From Chloroflexota bacterium (lineage in GTDB: Bacteria; Chloroflexota; Dehalococcoidia; JACPQD01), in the NCBI GenBank assembly GCA_016190665.1, contig JACPQD010000008.1, positions 1-59,314 of the forward strand: a stretch of DNA of 59,314 bases, given 5' to 3'. Below the pieces are notes generated by a model. It worked only from the letters and a program-made list of their open reading frames with translations. It made no database searches and was not told where the DNA came from. The translations under genes and the position numbers were made by a program. Shown one piece after another: positions 1 through 7,204 of this stretch. The stretch's first letter is position 1, and each line of letters starts with the position of its first letter.

Positions 1-5
1 ACCCC

Positions 6-1679
6 CTACCGGGCCAGCCACACATCGGCGAACTTGTGGTTGTTGTAGTTGCCAATAGGCGGCTTGTAGTTCCGCACCTCGTTCCACACGCCCACACGGT
101 TGAAGCCCCAGCCGGCGACGACGAAGGGCGAAAGCTCCAGGCCTCTCCTTTGCAGCTCGATTACCAGCTTTTTACGTTCATTCATGTCCAGCGTGGCCCG
201 CTGCTTATCGAAGATCTGGAAAGTCTGCTCGTCCTTGAACCCGTAGATGTTGTCGGCGCCGAAGTACTTGCTGGCGCCGTCGGGGTCGACCATGACGGTA
301 GTGGCGGTGGCAGCCAAGGTCTCATAGGCGAAGCGCCCCCGTCGCTCCAGGTAAACGGCGCTCTCCCGGGGGTCTATCTCCACCTCGATACCGATCTTGG
401 CCAGTTGGTCCTTGAAGAACTGGGCCGTGTTGATCATGGGTGTGGAGCCCGCCCGGGTTAGGGTCTTCGTCTTAAGGCCGTTGGGGAAGCCAGCGTCGGC
501 CATCAGCTTCCTGGCCTGGGCAATATCCTGGTCCTTCGGCGAGCGGAAGCCAGGCATCTGCATCATCTCCGCCTCTGGTATTATCCACTCCGACTTAGGC
601 ACGATGCCAGGCACGGTGCCGATATCGCCCTCGCCCTCTTCGAGGACCTTCACGGCCGTTCCCCGATCGACGGCCAGGTTGACTGCCTGACGTACGCGGA
701 CATCGTCCCAGGGCTTGTTCCGCGTTTGCATGATGAAGGCCGGGAACTGCAGGGAAGGGGACACCATCACGCTCGCTTTGTCCCGCATGTTATTCCTGAC
801 CAGGTTCGCCTGGCCAGGTTTGAGCGCGCCGCTGCCTACGCCCGTCAGCTTGATCTGGCCCGTCCGGAAGGCGGCGAAGCGGGCGCCATCGTCTTTGACG
901 ATGAAAACCTTCAGGCCATCCAGATAGGGCCGCCCCTCTACAAAGTAGTCGGGGTTCTTCACGAGGTCGCTGCCCACACCCTGGGCGTACTCCTTCAGCT
1001 TGAACGGGCCAGTGCCTACGGCCGTGGTGCGGAGGTCACCTTTGGCCTGGACGACGTGCTTGGGAACGATGATGAGGTAGCCGATGGCCAGGTTAGCGAT
1101 AAAGGCGCTCCAAGGCGACTCCAGGGTCACTTTGAGAGTGCTAGCGTCTACCGCCTCGGCCTTCTGCAGTGAGCCGGTGTAGTCCTTCAATTGCGACGCT
1201 TTGTCGAACTTGTCTCGCGTCAGCGTAAAGGCGGCGTCTTCGGCAGTAAAAGGCCGGCCGTCGTGCCACTTTACGCCAGACTTGAGGGTGAAGGTGTAGA
1301 CCTTGCCGTCAGGGCTGGTCTCCCACATCTCTACCAGGTCGTTGACAATCTTATCGTTCTGCAGTGGATCGTACTGGAACAGGCCGTTGTAGACCGAACC
1401 GACGTTCTCGAAAATGAGCATTGTGGTATTGAGTGCGAGGTCGAGCATCGGCGGGTCGGCCGGTGACACCTTGGTGAGAACGCCGCCGTAGCGAGGCTGG
1501 CCCGCTGTCGGCTTGGGTGTGGCCGCCGGTGCAGCGCCCTTCGCTTCAGGTGACGTGGCTGGCTTTGCCAGTGGCTGGGTGGGCTGTGGCGGGGGTGCGG
1601 CTGCCGGGGCGCAGCTCGCCAGGAGCAACCCGAAAGCGGTGAGGAAAACAACCGGTGTCGACTTTGTGACCGCGAACAT
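6..1679 (-). CDS. ABC transporter substrate-binding lipoprotein, family 5
   Basis: A 557-residue extracytoplasmic solute-binding protein of the peptide/nickel/opine (SBP_bac_5) family. A short hydrophobic signal ends in a lipobox-like LLASC (Cys near residue 23), so it is probably lipid-anchored outside the membrane. A low-complexity Pro/Ala/Thr linker follows. The family-typical stretch RYGGVLTKVSP begins the folded domain, and WETSPDGKVYTFTLKSGVKWHDG is its usual signature region. The ATG has GGAGGAGAAC directly upstream. No permease or ATPase genes adjoin it, so it is an orphan binding protein here. The ligand cannot be told from sequence. Three paralogues occur in the window (starting at 12244, and minus-strand genes ending at 25938 and 31639). 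The family call is firm; the ligand is open. Confidence 0.92.
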   Translation of the reverse strand: MFAVTKSTPVVFLTAFGLLLASCAPAAAPPPQPTQPLAKPATSPEAKGAAPAATPKPTAGQPRYGGVLTKVSPADPPMLDLALNTTMLIFENVGSVYNGLFQYDPLQNDKIVNDLVEMWETSPDGKVYTFTLKSGVKWHDGRPFTAEDAAFTLTRDKFDKASQLKDYTGSLQKAEAVDASTLKVTLESPWSAFIANLAIGYLIIVPKHVVQAKGDLRTTAVGTGPFKLKEYAQGVGSDLVKNPDYFVEGRPYLDGLKVFIVKDDGARFAAFRTGQIKLTGVGSGALKPGQANLVRNNMRDKASVMVSPSLQFPAFIMQTRNKPWDDVRVRQAVNLAVDRGTAVKVLEEGEGDIGTVPGIVPKSEWIIPEAEMMQMPGFRSPKDQDIAQARKLMADAGFPNGLKTKTLTRAGSTPMINTAQFFKDQLAKIGIEVEIDPRESAVYLERRGRFAYETLAATATTVMVDPDGASKYFGADNIYGFKDEQTFQIFDKQRATLDMNERKKLVIELQRRGLELSPFVVAGWGFNRVGVWNEVRNYKPPIGNYNNHKFADVWLAR

Positions 1680-1713
1680 GTTCTCCTCCGGATGTTGTTG
1701 GTAGTTCCGCTAC

Positions 1714-1719
1714 ATTATA
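1714..1719 (-). promoter_or_regulatory. Extended -10 promoter for the lipoprotein gene at 6-1679
   Basis: On the minus strand a perfect TATAAT is preceded by TGA, giving an extended -10 (TGnTATAAT), 35 bases upstream of the start codon. No good -35 box is visible, which fits an extended -10 promoter. Confidence 0.5.
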
Positions 1720-1840
1720 TCATTTGCCGTGGTTTGGCAGCGCATTTTTCGCCGGGGGCGTAGCGAGCTGTGCCCCTACTTGTTCTGCCACATTTCCTGA
1801 GGTGCACCCCACTGCCCCTGTGGCATAGCAAGCTATGCCC

Positions 1841-3277
1841 CTACGAGATGGAGGAGAGGGCGCGCCCCACGGCGCGCAGGCTCTGCAACCTCATCTGGGC
1901 ATAGCTGACGGAGAGGACGAGTCCGCGCGCCCCACCCCGGTGCGCCGCCCGGATGGACGCCTCGATGTCCTGGGGCGACTGTTCGGGGTATTCCATCCCG
2001 CTGCCCGGCGCCGGCTCGACGTCGATGCCCAGGCCAGGGTAGACCTCAGCCCTGCCCTGGGCTGCCGTCGCGATTCGCGCCGTCTCCCTCTCAACGTAGG
2101 AAGGGCCGAAGCCGGTCTGCGCCAGGGCATCCGCAGTCGCCGGCGGCTCCTGGCCAATGATGCCCAGCAAGAAACGGACCATCTCCTCGAATCCCAGGCC
2201 CCGCAGAATCGTACGCTGGCACGGCCTGGCGTAGGTGCTCAGGAAGCGGACGCCCGCGGGCTTGTCATAGACCACCGGCTTGATCCAGTCGGCCGCCTCG
2301 GCCACTCTGTTGTAGTGGGTCTCGGCGCGGTGCACCAATGCCCAGCTCGCCGCCTGCCAGACGTGCACCCCAATCTTGGCGTCGGGCTTCGCCGCCTTGG
2401 CGGCGGTGTAAAGCTCCTTTAGGTACGCCTCTATCGACTCGTACCACAGCTTCTCCCAGGCCAGGATTTCGGGATAGCGCAGGATAAGCCGCAGCAGCGT
2501 GGTGACGTGCCCATCGGGCGAGGGCTTGTATGTATCGCTCCGGGCTTGAGTCGCAAAAGCGTGGAGCTCCCTGAAGCCAGCCTGCGCCGCTTCGACGTCT
2601 ATCCCCCTCGTCTTCCCTTTTGCGAGGCAATGGCTGCAGAAACACGTAGGGACGGTGCCTGAGATGAGGACGCTCTCTATGGGGCCGTAGCGCTCGTGGG
2701 GCAAGAATAAAAGGCCATCCAGCGGGTAGCTGCGGAGTTGGTCCTCCACCATGCCCCGGTGGAAAGCGCGATAGTCCGGATTGTTGAAGCAGTGCTGCAC
2801 GAAGGGCCGGAGTTGCCACTGGTGCGCCATCGCCTGGCCCACCGGCTGTCCCCAGGCGTCCACCTCGGAGCAGGCGGCGAAGGCCGGCTCCAGTTCCCGA
2901 ATATGGCCCGGCTCCGATCCCAGCCAGAGGGTCCCATAGACCTTCAGGCCAGCCTCCTGGCAGGGGCGCAAGACCTCCCGCAGAATGTCGCGCCCCTCAA
3001 AACACGCGTCCTTCGTCCTCATACGTTCTGGGTCGATGGACGTGTCCTTATAGTATTCAGCGTGGGGCTGCACATAGAGACCGCCCTGGAAATCGTCCTG
3101 CCGCCCCTCCGGGTGGCCGTCCACGGGGCGGGAGGAGCGATGCGCCGTCGCCTTGCTCCAGGAATAGGTGAACAGAGCGACCCCGGCTAATCTCGCCTCA
3201 TCGCGGATCACATGAACCACCCGATCGACCCCTTCGTCCAGGAAGCTGTAGGGGCCTACCTGCACCAGTCCTTCCAT
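1841..3277 (-). CDS. Putative TIM-barrel glycoside-hydrolase-like protein
   Basis: A 478-residue soluble protein without signal peptide or membrane segments. Its layout suggests a (beta/alpha)8 barrel of the hypothetical glycosyl-hydrolase type: GLKVYGTLWLGSEPGHI, DGLLFLPHERYGPIES, a Cys-rich stretch CFCSHC near the middle, and AKIGVHVWQAASWALVH late in the chain. The Cys-x-Cys-x-x-Cys cluster could bind metal. The ATG is preceded by GGAGGAAAA. It lies 162 bases upstream, on the same strand, of the solute-binding lipoprotein and may be co-transcribed with it. That would fit uptake and processing of a carbohydrate or related compound, but this is inference. I do not recognise a precise family and cannot name catalytic residues. 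Confidence 0.6.
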   Translation of the reverse strand: MEGLVQVGPYSFLDEGVDRVVHVIRDEARLAGVALFTYSWSKATAHRSSRPVDGHPEGRQDDFQGGLYVQPHAEYYKDTSIDPERMRTKDACFEGRDILREVLRPCQEAGLKVYGTLWLGSEPGHIRELEPAFAACSEVDAWGQPVGQAMAHQWQLRPFVQHCFNNPDYRAFHRGMVEDQLRSYPLDGLLFLPHERYGPIESVLISGTVPTCFCSHCLAKGKTRGIDVEAAQAGFRELHAFATQARSDTYKPSPDGHVTTLLRLILRYPEILAWEKLWYESIEAYLKELYTAAKAAKPDAKIGVHVWQAASWALVHRAETHYNRVAEAADWIKPVVYDKPAGVRFLSTYARPCQRTILRGLGFEEMVRFLLGIIGQEPPATADALAQTGFGPSYVERETARIATAAQGRAEVYPGLGIDVEPAPGSGMEYPEQSPQDIEASIRAAHRGGARGLVLSVSYAQMRLQSLRAVGRALSSIS

Positions 3278-3395
3278 TTTTCCTCCAGCCTTCAGCTTTC
3301 AGCGGTCAGCTTTGAGCAGGGGCCAGGCCCCCATTCCGCATTCACGGGTTGCCTGAATGTTAGACCGCTTCGCCGTTTCTGTCAAGATGCCCTTT

Positions 3396-3428
3396 TTGCG
3401 CCCTTTTTGTGATAGAATTAGATATCAC
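3396..3428 (+). promoter_or_regulatory. Candidate promoter with overlapping palindromic operator, his operon
   Basis: TTGCGC (3396-3401) and TAGATA (3419-3424) are separated by 17 bases. The -10 region is covered by an inverted repeat, GTGATA (3409-3414) and TATCAC (3423-3428), with an 8-base centre. This lies about 155 bases before hisH and could be a repressor site. The rest of the 300-base gap (3278-3581) shows only short repeated CAGCGGTCAGC-type motifs. Confidence 0.45.
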
Positions 3429-3581
3429 TGTGTTTGGTGATCAGCGCCGACTTCGTGCGGCGTCCCGTATGGAACCAGGACTTTCGGCGATCAGCGGTCA
3501 GCCAGTTCGCTGGAGACAGACTTAACTCGGGGATCCAGGCCCCTGCATGCTTTGCGCACCATCCCACGTATCAGGCATCAG

Positions 3582-4193
3582 ATGATAGCGATAATCGACT
3601 ACGGCGCGGGAAACCTGCGCAGCGTCGCTAACGCCTTTGCCAGCCTCGGGCACTCGCCTGTGGTAACCAATGATGCGAAGAAGGTCCTGGCTGCCCAGGC
3701 AATCATCCTCCCGGGCGTGGGCGCCGCCGCCGACTCTATGCGCGGGCTGCGCACCCTGGGCCTGGTCGAGCCTATCCGGCGTGTCATCGGCGAGGACAAG
3801 CCCTTCTTCGGCGTCTGCCTGGGGCTGCAGGTGCTCTTCTCAGCCACGGAAGAGGGCGGCTGGCATGATTGCCTGGATATCATCCCCGGCGTGGTCAGAA
3901 AGCTGCCTCCGGGGCTCAAAGTGCCTCATATGGGATGGAATCAGGTGCGCCAGCGCGTCAAACATCCCATCTTCGAAGGTATTCGGGACGGGGCTAACTT
4001 CTACTTCGTTCATAGCTATTACGGAGCGCCGGAGGACGCCGACGTGATCGCCGGGGAGACAGACTACGGGGTGACTTTTGGCAGCATGGTAATTCGTGGT
4101 AAACTTATCGCTACTCAGTTCCATCCGGAAAAGAGCGGAAAGGTGGGACTGAAAATGTATCATAACTTTCTGAAGCTGAGTGGGGTGGGCTAG
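3582..4193 (+). CDS. hisH: Imidazole glycerol phosphate synthase, glutaminase subunit HisH
   Basis: A 203-residue class I glutamine amidotransferase. It hydrolyses glutamine and passes ammonia to HisF in step five of histidine biosynthesis. The triad is visible: nucleophile Cys79 in FGVCLGLQ, and His181 and Glu183 in TQFHPEKSG. The start MIAIIDYGAGN matches the family. An upstream in-frame extension to 3552 exists but would add residues absent from HisH proteins, so I use ATG 3582. Its TAG stop overlaps the GTG start of hisA by one base, indicating translational coupling. Full length, with no missing key residue. Confidence 0.96.
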   Translation: MIAIIDYGAGNLRSVANAFASLGHSPVVTNDAKKVLAAQAIILPGVGAAADSMRGLRTLGLVEPIRRVIGEDKPFFGVCLGLQVLFSATEEGGWHDCLDIIPGVVRKLPPGLKVPHMGWNQVRQRVKHPIFEGIRDGANFYFVHSYYGAPEDADVIAGETDYGVTFGSMVIRGKLIATQFHPEKSGKVGLKMYHNFLKLSGVG

Positions 4194-4948
4194 TGGAAAT
4201 TATTCCCGCTGTGGACCTGTGCGGCGGCAAGTGCGTTCGCCTGTACCAGGGCGACTACGCTCGGGAGACCGTCTACTCCGAGAACCCGGTGGCGATGGCG
4301 CAAAAATGGGAGTCTCTGGGCGCCCGCCGACTCCACGTAGTGGACCTTGATGGGGCGGCCAAGGGCGAGCCCTGCAACCTGACAATTGTGAAGGACATCG
4401 TGCGGGCCCTTGGCATACCGGTGCAATTCGGCGGCGGATTGAGAACCATCGCTGATGTCGAGCGTGTTCTGGAGTTCGGCGCCAGAAGGGTCATCCTGGG
4501 GACGGCGGCTGTGGAGAACTCTGAGCTCGTGGCTGAAGCCTGCCGGCGCTTCACCGCAGCCATCATCATCGGCGTGGACGCGAGGGACGGACATGTGGTT
4601 GTTCGCGGCTGGAGGGAAGGCACGACACTGACAGCCGCCGGGTTCATGAAGAGGATGGCGGCCCTGGGCGCCCGCCGTTTCGCTTACACTGACGTGTCGC
4701 GGGACGGAACCCTCACCGAGCCAAACTTCGAAGCCATCGGCGACCTGTTGAAAGAGACTGACCTGTCGATGACCGTTGCTGGGGGGATCGCGTCGGTGGC
4801 GCACCTTACGCGGCTGGCCGAGCTGGGCGTGGAGGCCGCCATCGTGGGCAAAGCCCTGTATTGTGGCAGCATCGATCTGTGCGAGGCTCTTGGGGTCTTG
4901 AAGGCGGGCCCTGCAGCGAGGGAGGCGGGAGGAGAGCCGAGGGGATGA
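4193..4948 (+). CDS. hisA: ProFAR isomerase HisA
   Basis: 1-(5-phosphoribosyl)-5-[(5-phosphoribosylamino)methylideneamino]imidazole-4-carboxamide isomerase, 251 residues, a (beta/alpha)8 barrel. Catalytic residues expected for HisA are present: Asp8 in IPAVDLCGG and Asp129 in GVDARDG. The phosphate-binding glycines FGGGLR (about 79-84) and VAGGIAS are also present. The GTG start overlaps the hisH stop. Its own end overlaps the next gene by four bases (ATGA), so hisH-hisA-methyltransferase form a tightly coupled unit. It could be the dual-function PriA type, but the window gives no reason to say so. Confidence 0.95.
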   Translation: MEIIPAVDLCGGKCVRLYQGDYARETVYSENPVAMAQKWESLGARRLHVVDLDGAAKGEPCNLTIVKDIVRALGIPVQFGGGLRTIADVERVLEFGARRVILGTAAVENSELVAEACRRFTAAIIIGVDARDGHVVVRGWREGTTLTAAGFMKRMAALGARRFAYTDVSRDGTLTEPNFEAIGDLLKETDLSMTVAGGIASVAHLTRLAELGVEAAIVGKALYCGSIDLCEALGVLKAGPAAREAGGEPRG

Positions 4949-5577
4949 AGTGGCTGCCGGGGGTGGCCCTGAGCATCATGGGCCTATTCGTCGTCCTGCA
5001 GGCAGTCGCCCGCATCTGGAGCCGCCTGAGCCCGCGCCCTTGCCCCGGGGAGATCAGCTTCATCCTGGAGAACCCCCTCCGCCGGCGCGTGCTGTCCGCA
5101 GCCGAGACGCTGAAACGCGTCGGACTGAAGGAGGGCATGACCGCTCTGGAGCTGGGGCCGGGGCCGGGCTTCCTTACCGTTGACGCCGCGAGGATGGTTG
5201 GTGATTTGGGGCGGTTGGTCTGCCTCGATATTCAGCCGAGGATGCTGGCGCAGCTCAAGAAGAAGGTGGGGGACCAGTCTGTCCGGAACGCCGACTTGGT
5301 CCTGGGCAGCGCCAACGCCCTTCCCCTGGCCGACGACAGCTTGGACCTGGCATTTCTCGTCTGCGTGCTGGGCGAAGTGCCTCGCAACGATGAGGCCCTC
5401 CGCGAGCTGCGCCGGGCGCTGCGCAGGGGCGGCATCCTGTCCATCACCGAGCTGATCGTCGACCCGGACTACTCGACGCGCAAATCGGTCGTCGCCAAGG
5501 GAGAGAAGGGCGGCTTCAGCCATGTGGAGACCCTGGGCAACTTCTTCTATTACACGATCAATTTTCGCAAGGACTAA
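4945..5577 (+). CDS. Class I SAM-dependent methyltransferase with N-terminal membrane segment
   Basis: A 210-residue protein. Residues 1-25 form one hydrophobic segment (GVALSIMGLFVVLQAVARIW), so it is probably membrane-tethered. A Rossmann methyltransferase domain follows, with motif I ALELGPGPGFLT and an acidic end of strand 2 (VCLDIQ). The later motif LDLAFLVCVLGEVP and RRALRRGGILSITE match the UbiE/Methyltransf_11 type. ATG 4945 overlaps the hisA stop and has GGAGAGCCGAGGGG upstream, so it is preferred over the earlier in-frame start at 4861 inside hisA. Its position between hisA and hisF is unusual for a histidine operon. The substrate is unknown. Confidence 0.85.
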   Translation: MKWLPGVALSIMGLFVVLQAVARIWSRLSPRPCPGEISFILENPLRRRVLSAAETLKRVGLKEGMTALELGPGPGFLTVDAARMVGDLGRLVCLDIQPRMLAQLKKKVGDQSVRNADLVLGSANALPLADDSLDLAFLVCVLGEVPRNDEALRELRRALRRGGILSITELIVDPDYSTRKSVVAKGEKGGFSHVETLGNFFYYTINFRKD

Positions 5578-5589
5578 AGAGCCCCAAGA

Positions 5590-6399
5590 ATGCTGACTAA
5601 GCGGATCATCCCCTGCCTGGACGTTACCGGTGGCCGGGTAGTGAAAGGCGTAAGCTTCGTCAATCTCAAAGACGCTGGCAACCCCGTTGAGATGGCTGCC
5701 CTCTACGACAGGGAGGGCGCCGACGAACTGGTGTTTCTGGATATCACCGCCTCCTCGGATGGCCGCGACACCATGGTAGACGTCGTGGAACGGGTGGCGA
5801 AGCAAGTCTTCATCCCCTTCACGGTGGGCGGCGGCCTGCGCAGCATCGAGGATATGCGCCGCGTCCTGATGGTGGGCGCGGACAAGGTGGGCATTAACAC
5901 CGCGGCTATCGCTAATCCCGACCTGGTAAGTGAGGGCGCAGAGAAGTTCGGCAGCCAGTGTATCGTGGTGGCCATCGACGCCAAGAGGGTTCAGGCCCCG
6001 AAAAAGGCGCCTCTCACCGACCACATCACTCTGGATTCAGGGTCGGAGTGGGAGGTCTATACGCACGGCGGCCGCACGCCGACGGGCATTGACGCGCTCA
6101 AGTGGGCCCGGAGGGTAGTGGCGCTGGGAGCAGGCGAGATTCTGCTCACCAGCATGGATACTGATGGCCATCTGACGGGCTATGACCTGGAGCTCACCAG
6201 GGCCGTGTCCGAGGCGGTGAGCGTCCCCGTCATCGCCAGCGGCGGCGCAGGTAATCTCGCCCATCTCTACGATGCCGTTGTCGCGGGCAAGGCGGATGCC
6301 GTCCTTGCCGCCAGCATTTTCCATTATGGGACCTACTCCATCCACCAGACCAAGGTATATCTGGCGGAGCGAGGAATACCGGTGAGGCTGGACTCTTAG
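5590..6399 (+). CDS. hisF: Imidazole glycerol phosphate synthase, cyclase subunit HisF
   Basis: A 269-residue barrel subunit that joins ammonia from HisH to PRFAR, giving imidazole glycerol phosphate and AICAR. Both catalytic aspartates of the family are present: Asp11 (IPCLDVTGG) and Asp130 (VVAIDAKRV). FTVGGGLRS and VIASGGAGN are the phosphate-binding loops. A moderately longer loop after Asp130 ([18 protein letters not shown]) is a common variant. It starts with ATG twelve bases after the methyltransferase gene. Full length and confident. Confidence 0.96.
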   Translation: MLTKRIIPCLDVTGGRVVKGVSFVNLKDAGNPVEMAALYDREGADELVFLDITASSDGRDTMVDVVERVAKQVFIPFTVGGGLRSIEDMRRVLMVGADKVGINTAAIANPDLVSEGAEKFGSQCIVVAIDAKRVQAPKKAPLTDHITLDSGSEWEVYTHGGRTPTGIDALKWARRVVALGAGEILLTSMDTDGHLTGYDLELTRAVSEAVSVPVIASGGAGNLAHLYDAVVAGKADAVLAASIFHYGTYSIHQTKVYLAERGIPVRLDS

Positions 6400-6434
6400 G
6401 TCGGACCTGTCGGACGCGTCTGACGGGTCCGACC
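6399..6434. repeat. Quasi-palindromic GTCGGAC repeat between hisF and hisIE
   Basis: A 36-base imperfect palindrome starting GGTCGGACCTGTCGG and ending GGGTCCGACC, with a centre around GACGCGTC. Related GTCGGAC/GTCCGAC units recur at 56252-56290. It may form a hairpin in the his mRNA. No T-tract follows. Confidence 0.5.
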
Positions 6435-6465
6435 ATTTGCCGCAAGAAAGGCAGTCTACCTGAAT

Positions 6466-7086
6466 ATGGTCAAGTTCAGTGATGATGGTTTGATTCCCGC
6501 CATAGCCCAGGACGCCAACACTGGCGAGGTCCTGATGGTGGCCTATATGAGCGAGGAGGCGCTACGGCGGACCATCGATTCTGGCCAGGCATGGTTTTAT
6601 AGCCGAAGCCGGCGGGAGCTGTGGCATAAGGGCGCCACTTCGGGGTGTTACCTGAACGTGCGGGCCATCGAGGTGGACTGCGACGAGGATGCCCTGTTGC
6701 TGCGCGTCGAGCCGGAGGGTCCCACCTGCCACACGGGCCACCGGAGCTGCTTCTATCGCAAGCTCGGCGAACAAGGAACAGAGGCCAAGGATACACAAGC
6801 TGCCGACACCGGCATGGTAGGGGAGCTTTTCCGTATCATCAAGGAGCGTCAGCGGACTCGCCCAGAAGGAAGCTACGCCAGTCGCCTCTTTGAAGGCGGC
6901 ATCGACCGCATTGGCAGGAAGGTAGTGGAGGAAGCGGGCGAGGCGGTTATCGCGGCAAAGAACGGCGACCTTGGCCCCATAGCCGGCGAAGTAGCCGACC
7001 TATGGTTTCATAGCCTCATGCTGCTGGCCGCTTGCGGCCTTTCGCCGGAAGACGTCTGGGCGGAGTTACGGAAGAGGCGAAAGTAA
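6466..7086 (+). CDS. hisIE: Bifunctional phosphoribosyl-AMP cyclohydrolase / phosphoribosyl-ATP pyrophosphatase HisIE
   Basis: A 206-residue fusion catalysing histidine steps two and three. The N-terminal HisI domain (about 1-105) carries [18 protein letters not shown] and the zinc/magnesium ligands [10 protein letters not shown] and [13 protein letters not shown]. The C-terminal HisE domain (about 115-206) is a MazG-like helical pyrophosphatase with [19 protein letters not shown] and [16 protein letters not shown] 6466 has AGAAAGG upstream. It is the last his gene seen. Other his genes (hisG, D, B, C) are not in the window. Confidence 0.96.
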   Translation: MVKFSDDGLIPAIAQDANTGEVLMVAYMSEEALRRTIDSGQAWFYSRSRRELWHKGATSGCYLNVRAIEVDCDEDALLLRVEPEGPTCHTGHRSCFYRKLGEQGTEAKDTQAADTGMVGELFRIIKERQRTRPEGSYASRLFEGGIDRIGRKVVEEAGEAVIAAKNGDLGPIAGEVADLWFHSLMLLAACGLSPEDVWAELRKRRK

Positions 7087-7204
7087 TAGTCCCGGCTGAC
7101 GAGGGCGCAAGATGCACGGCTTGCGATCGGGGCACGGGCTGTGTCAGCTGCGGCAGGCGTCGTTGCACTGCCAGACACTATCAGAGGGGGAGCAGTCGGT
7201 GACG

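Noticed and set aside
4984..6024. Minus-strand frame opposite the methyltransferase and hisF
   Set aside because: A shadow of clearly recognised plus-strand genes.
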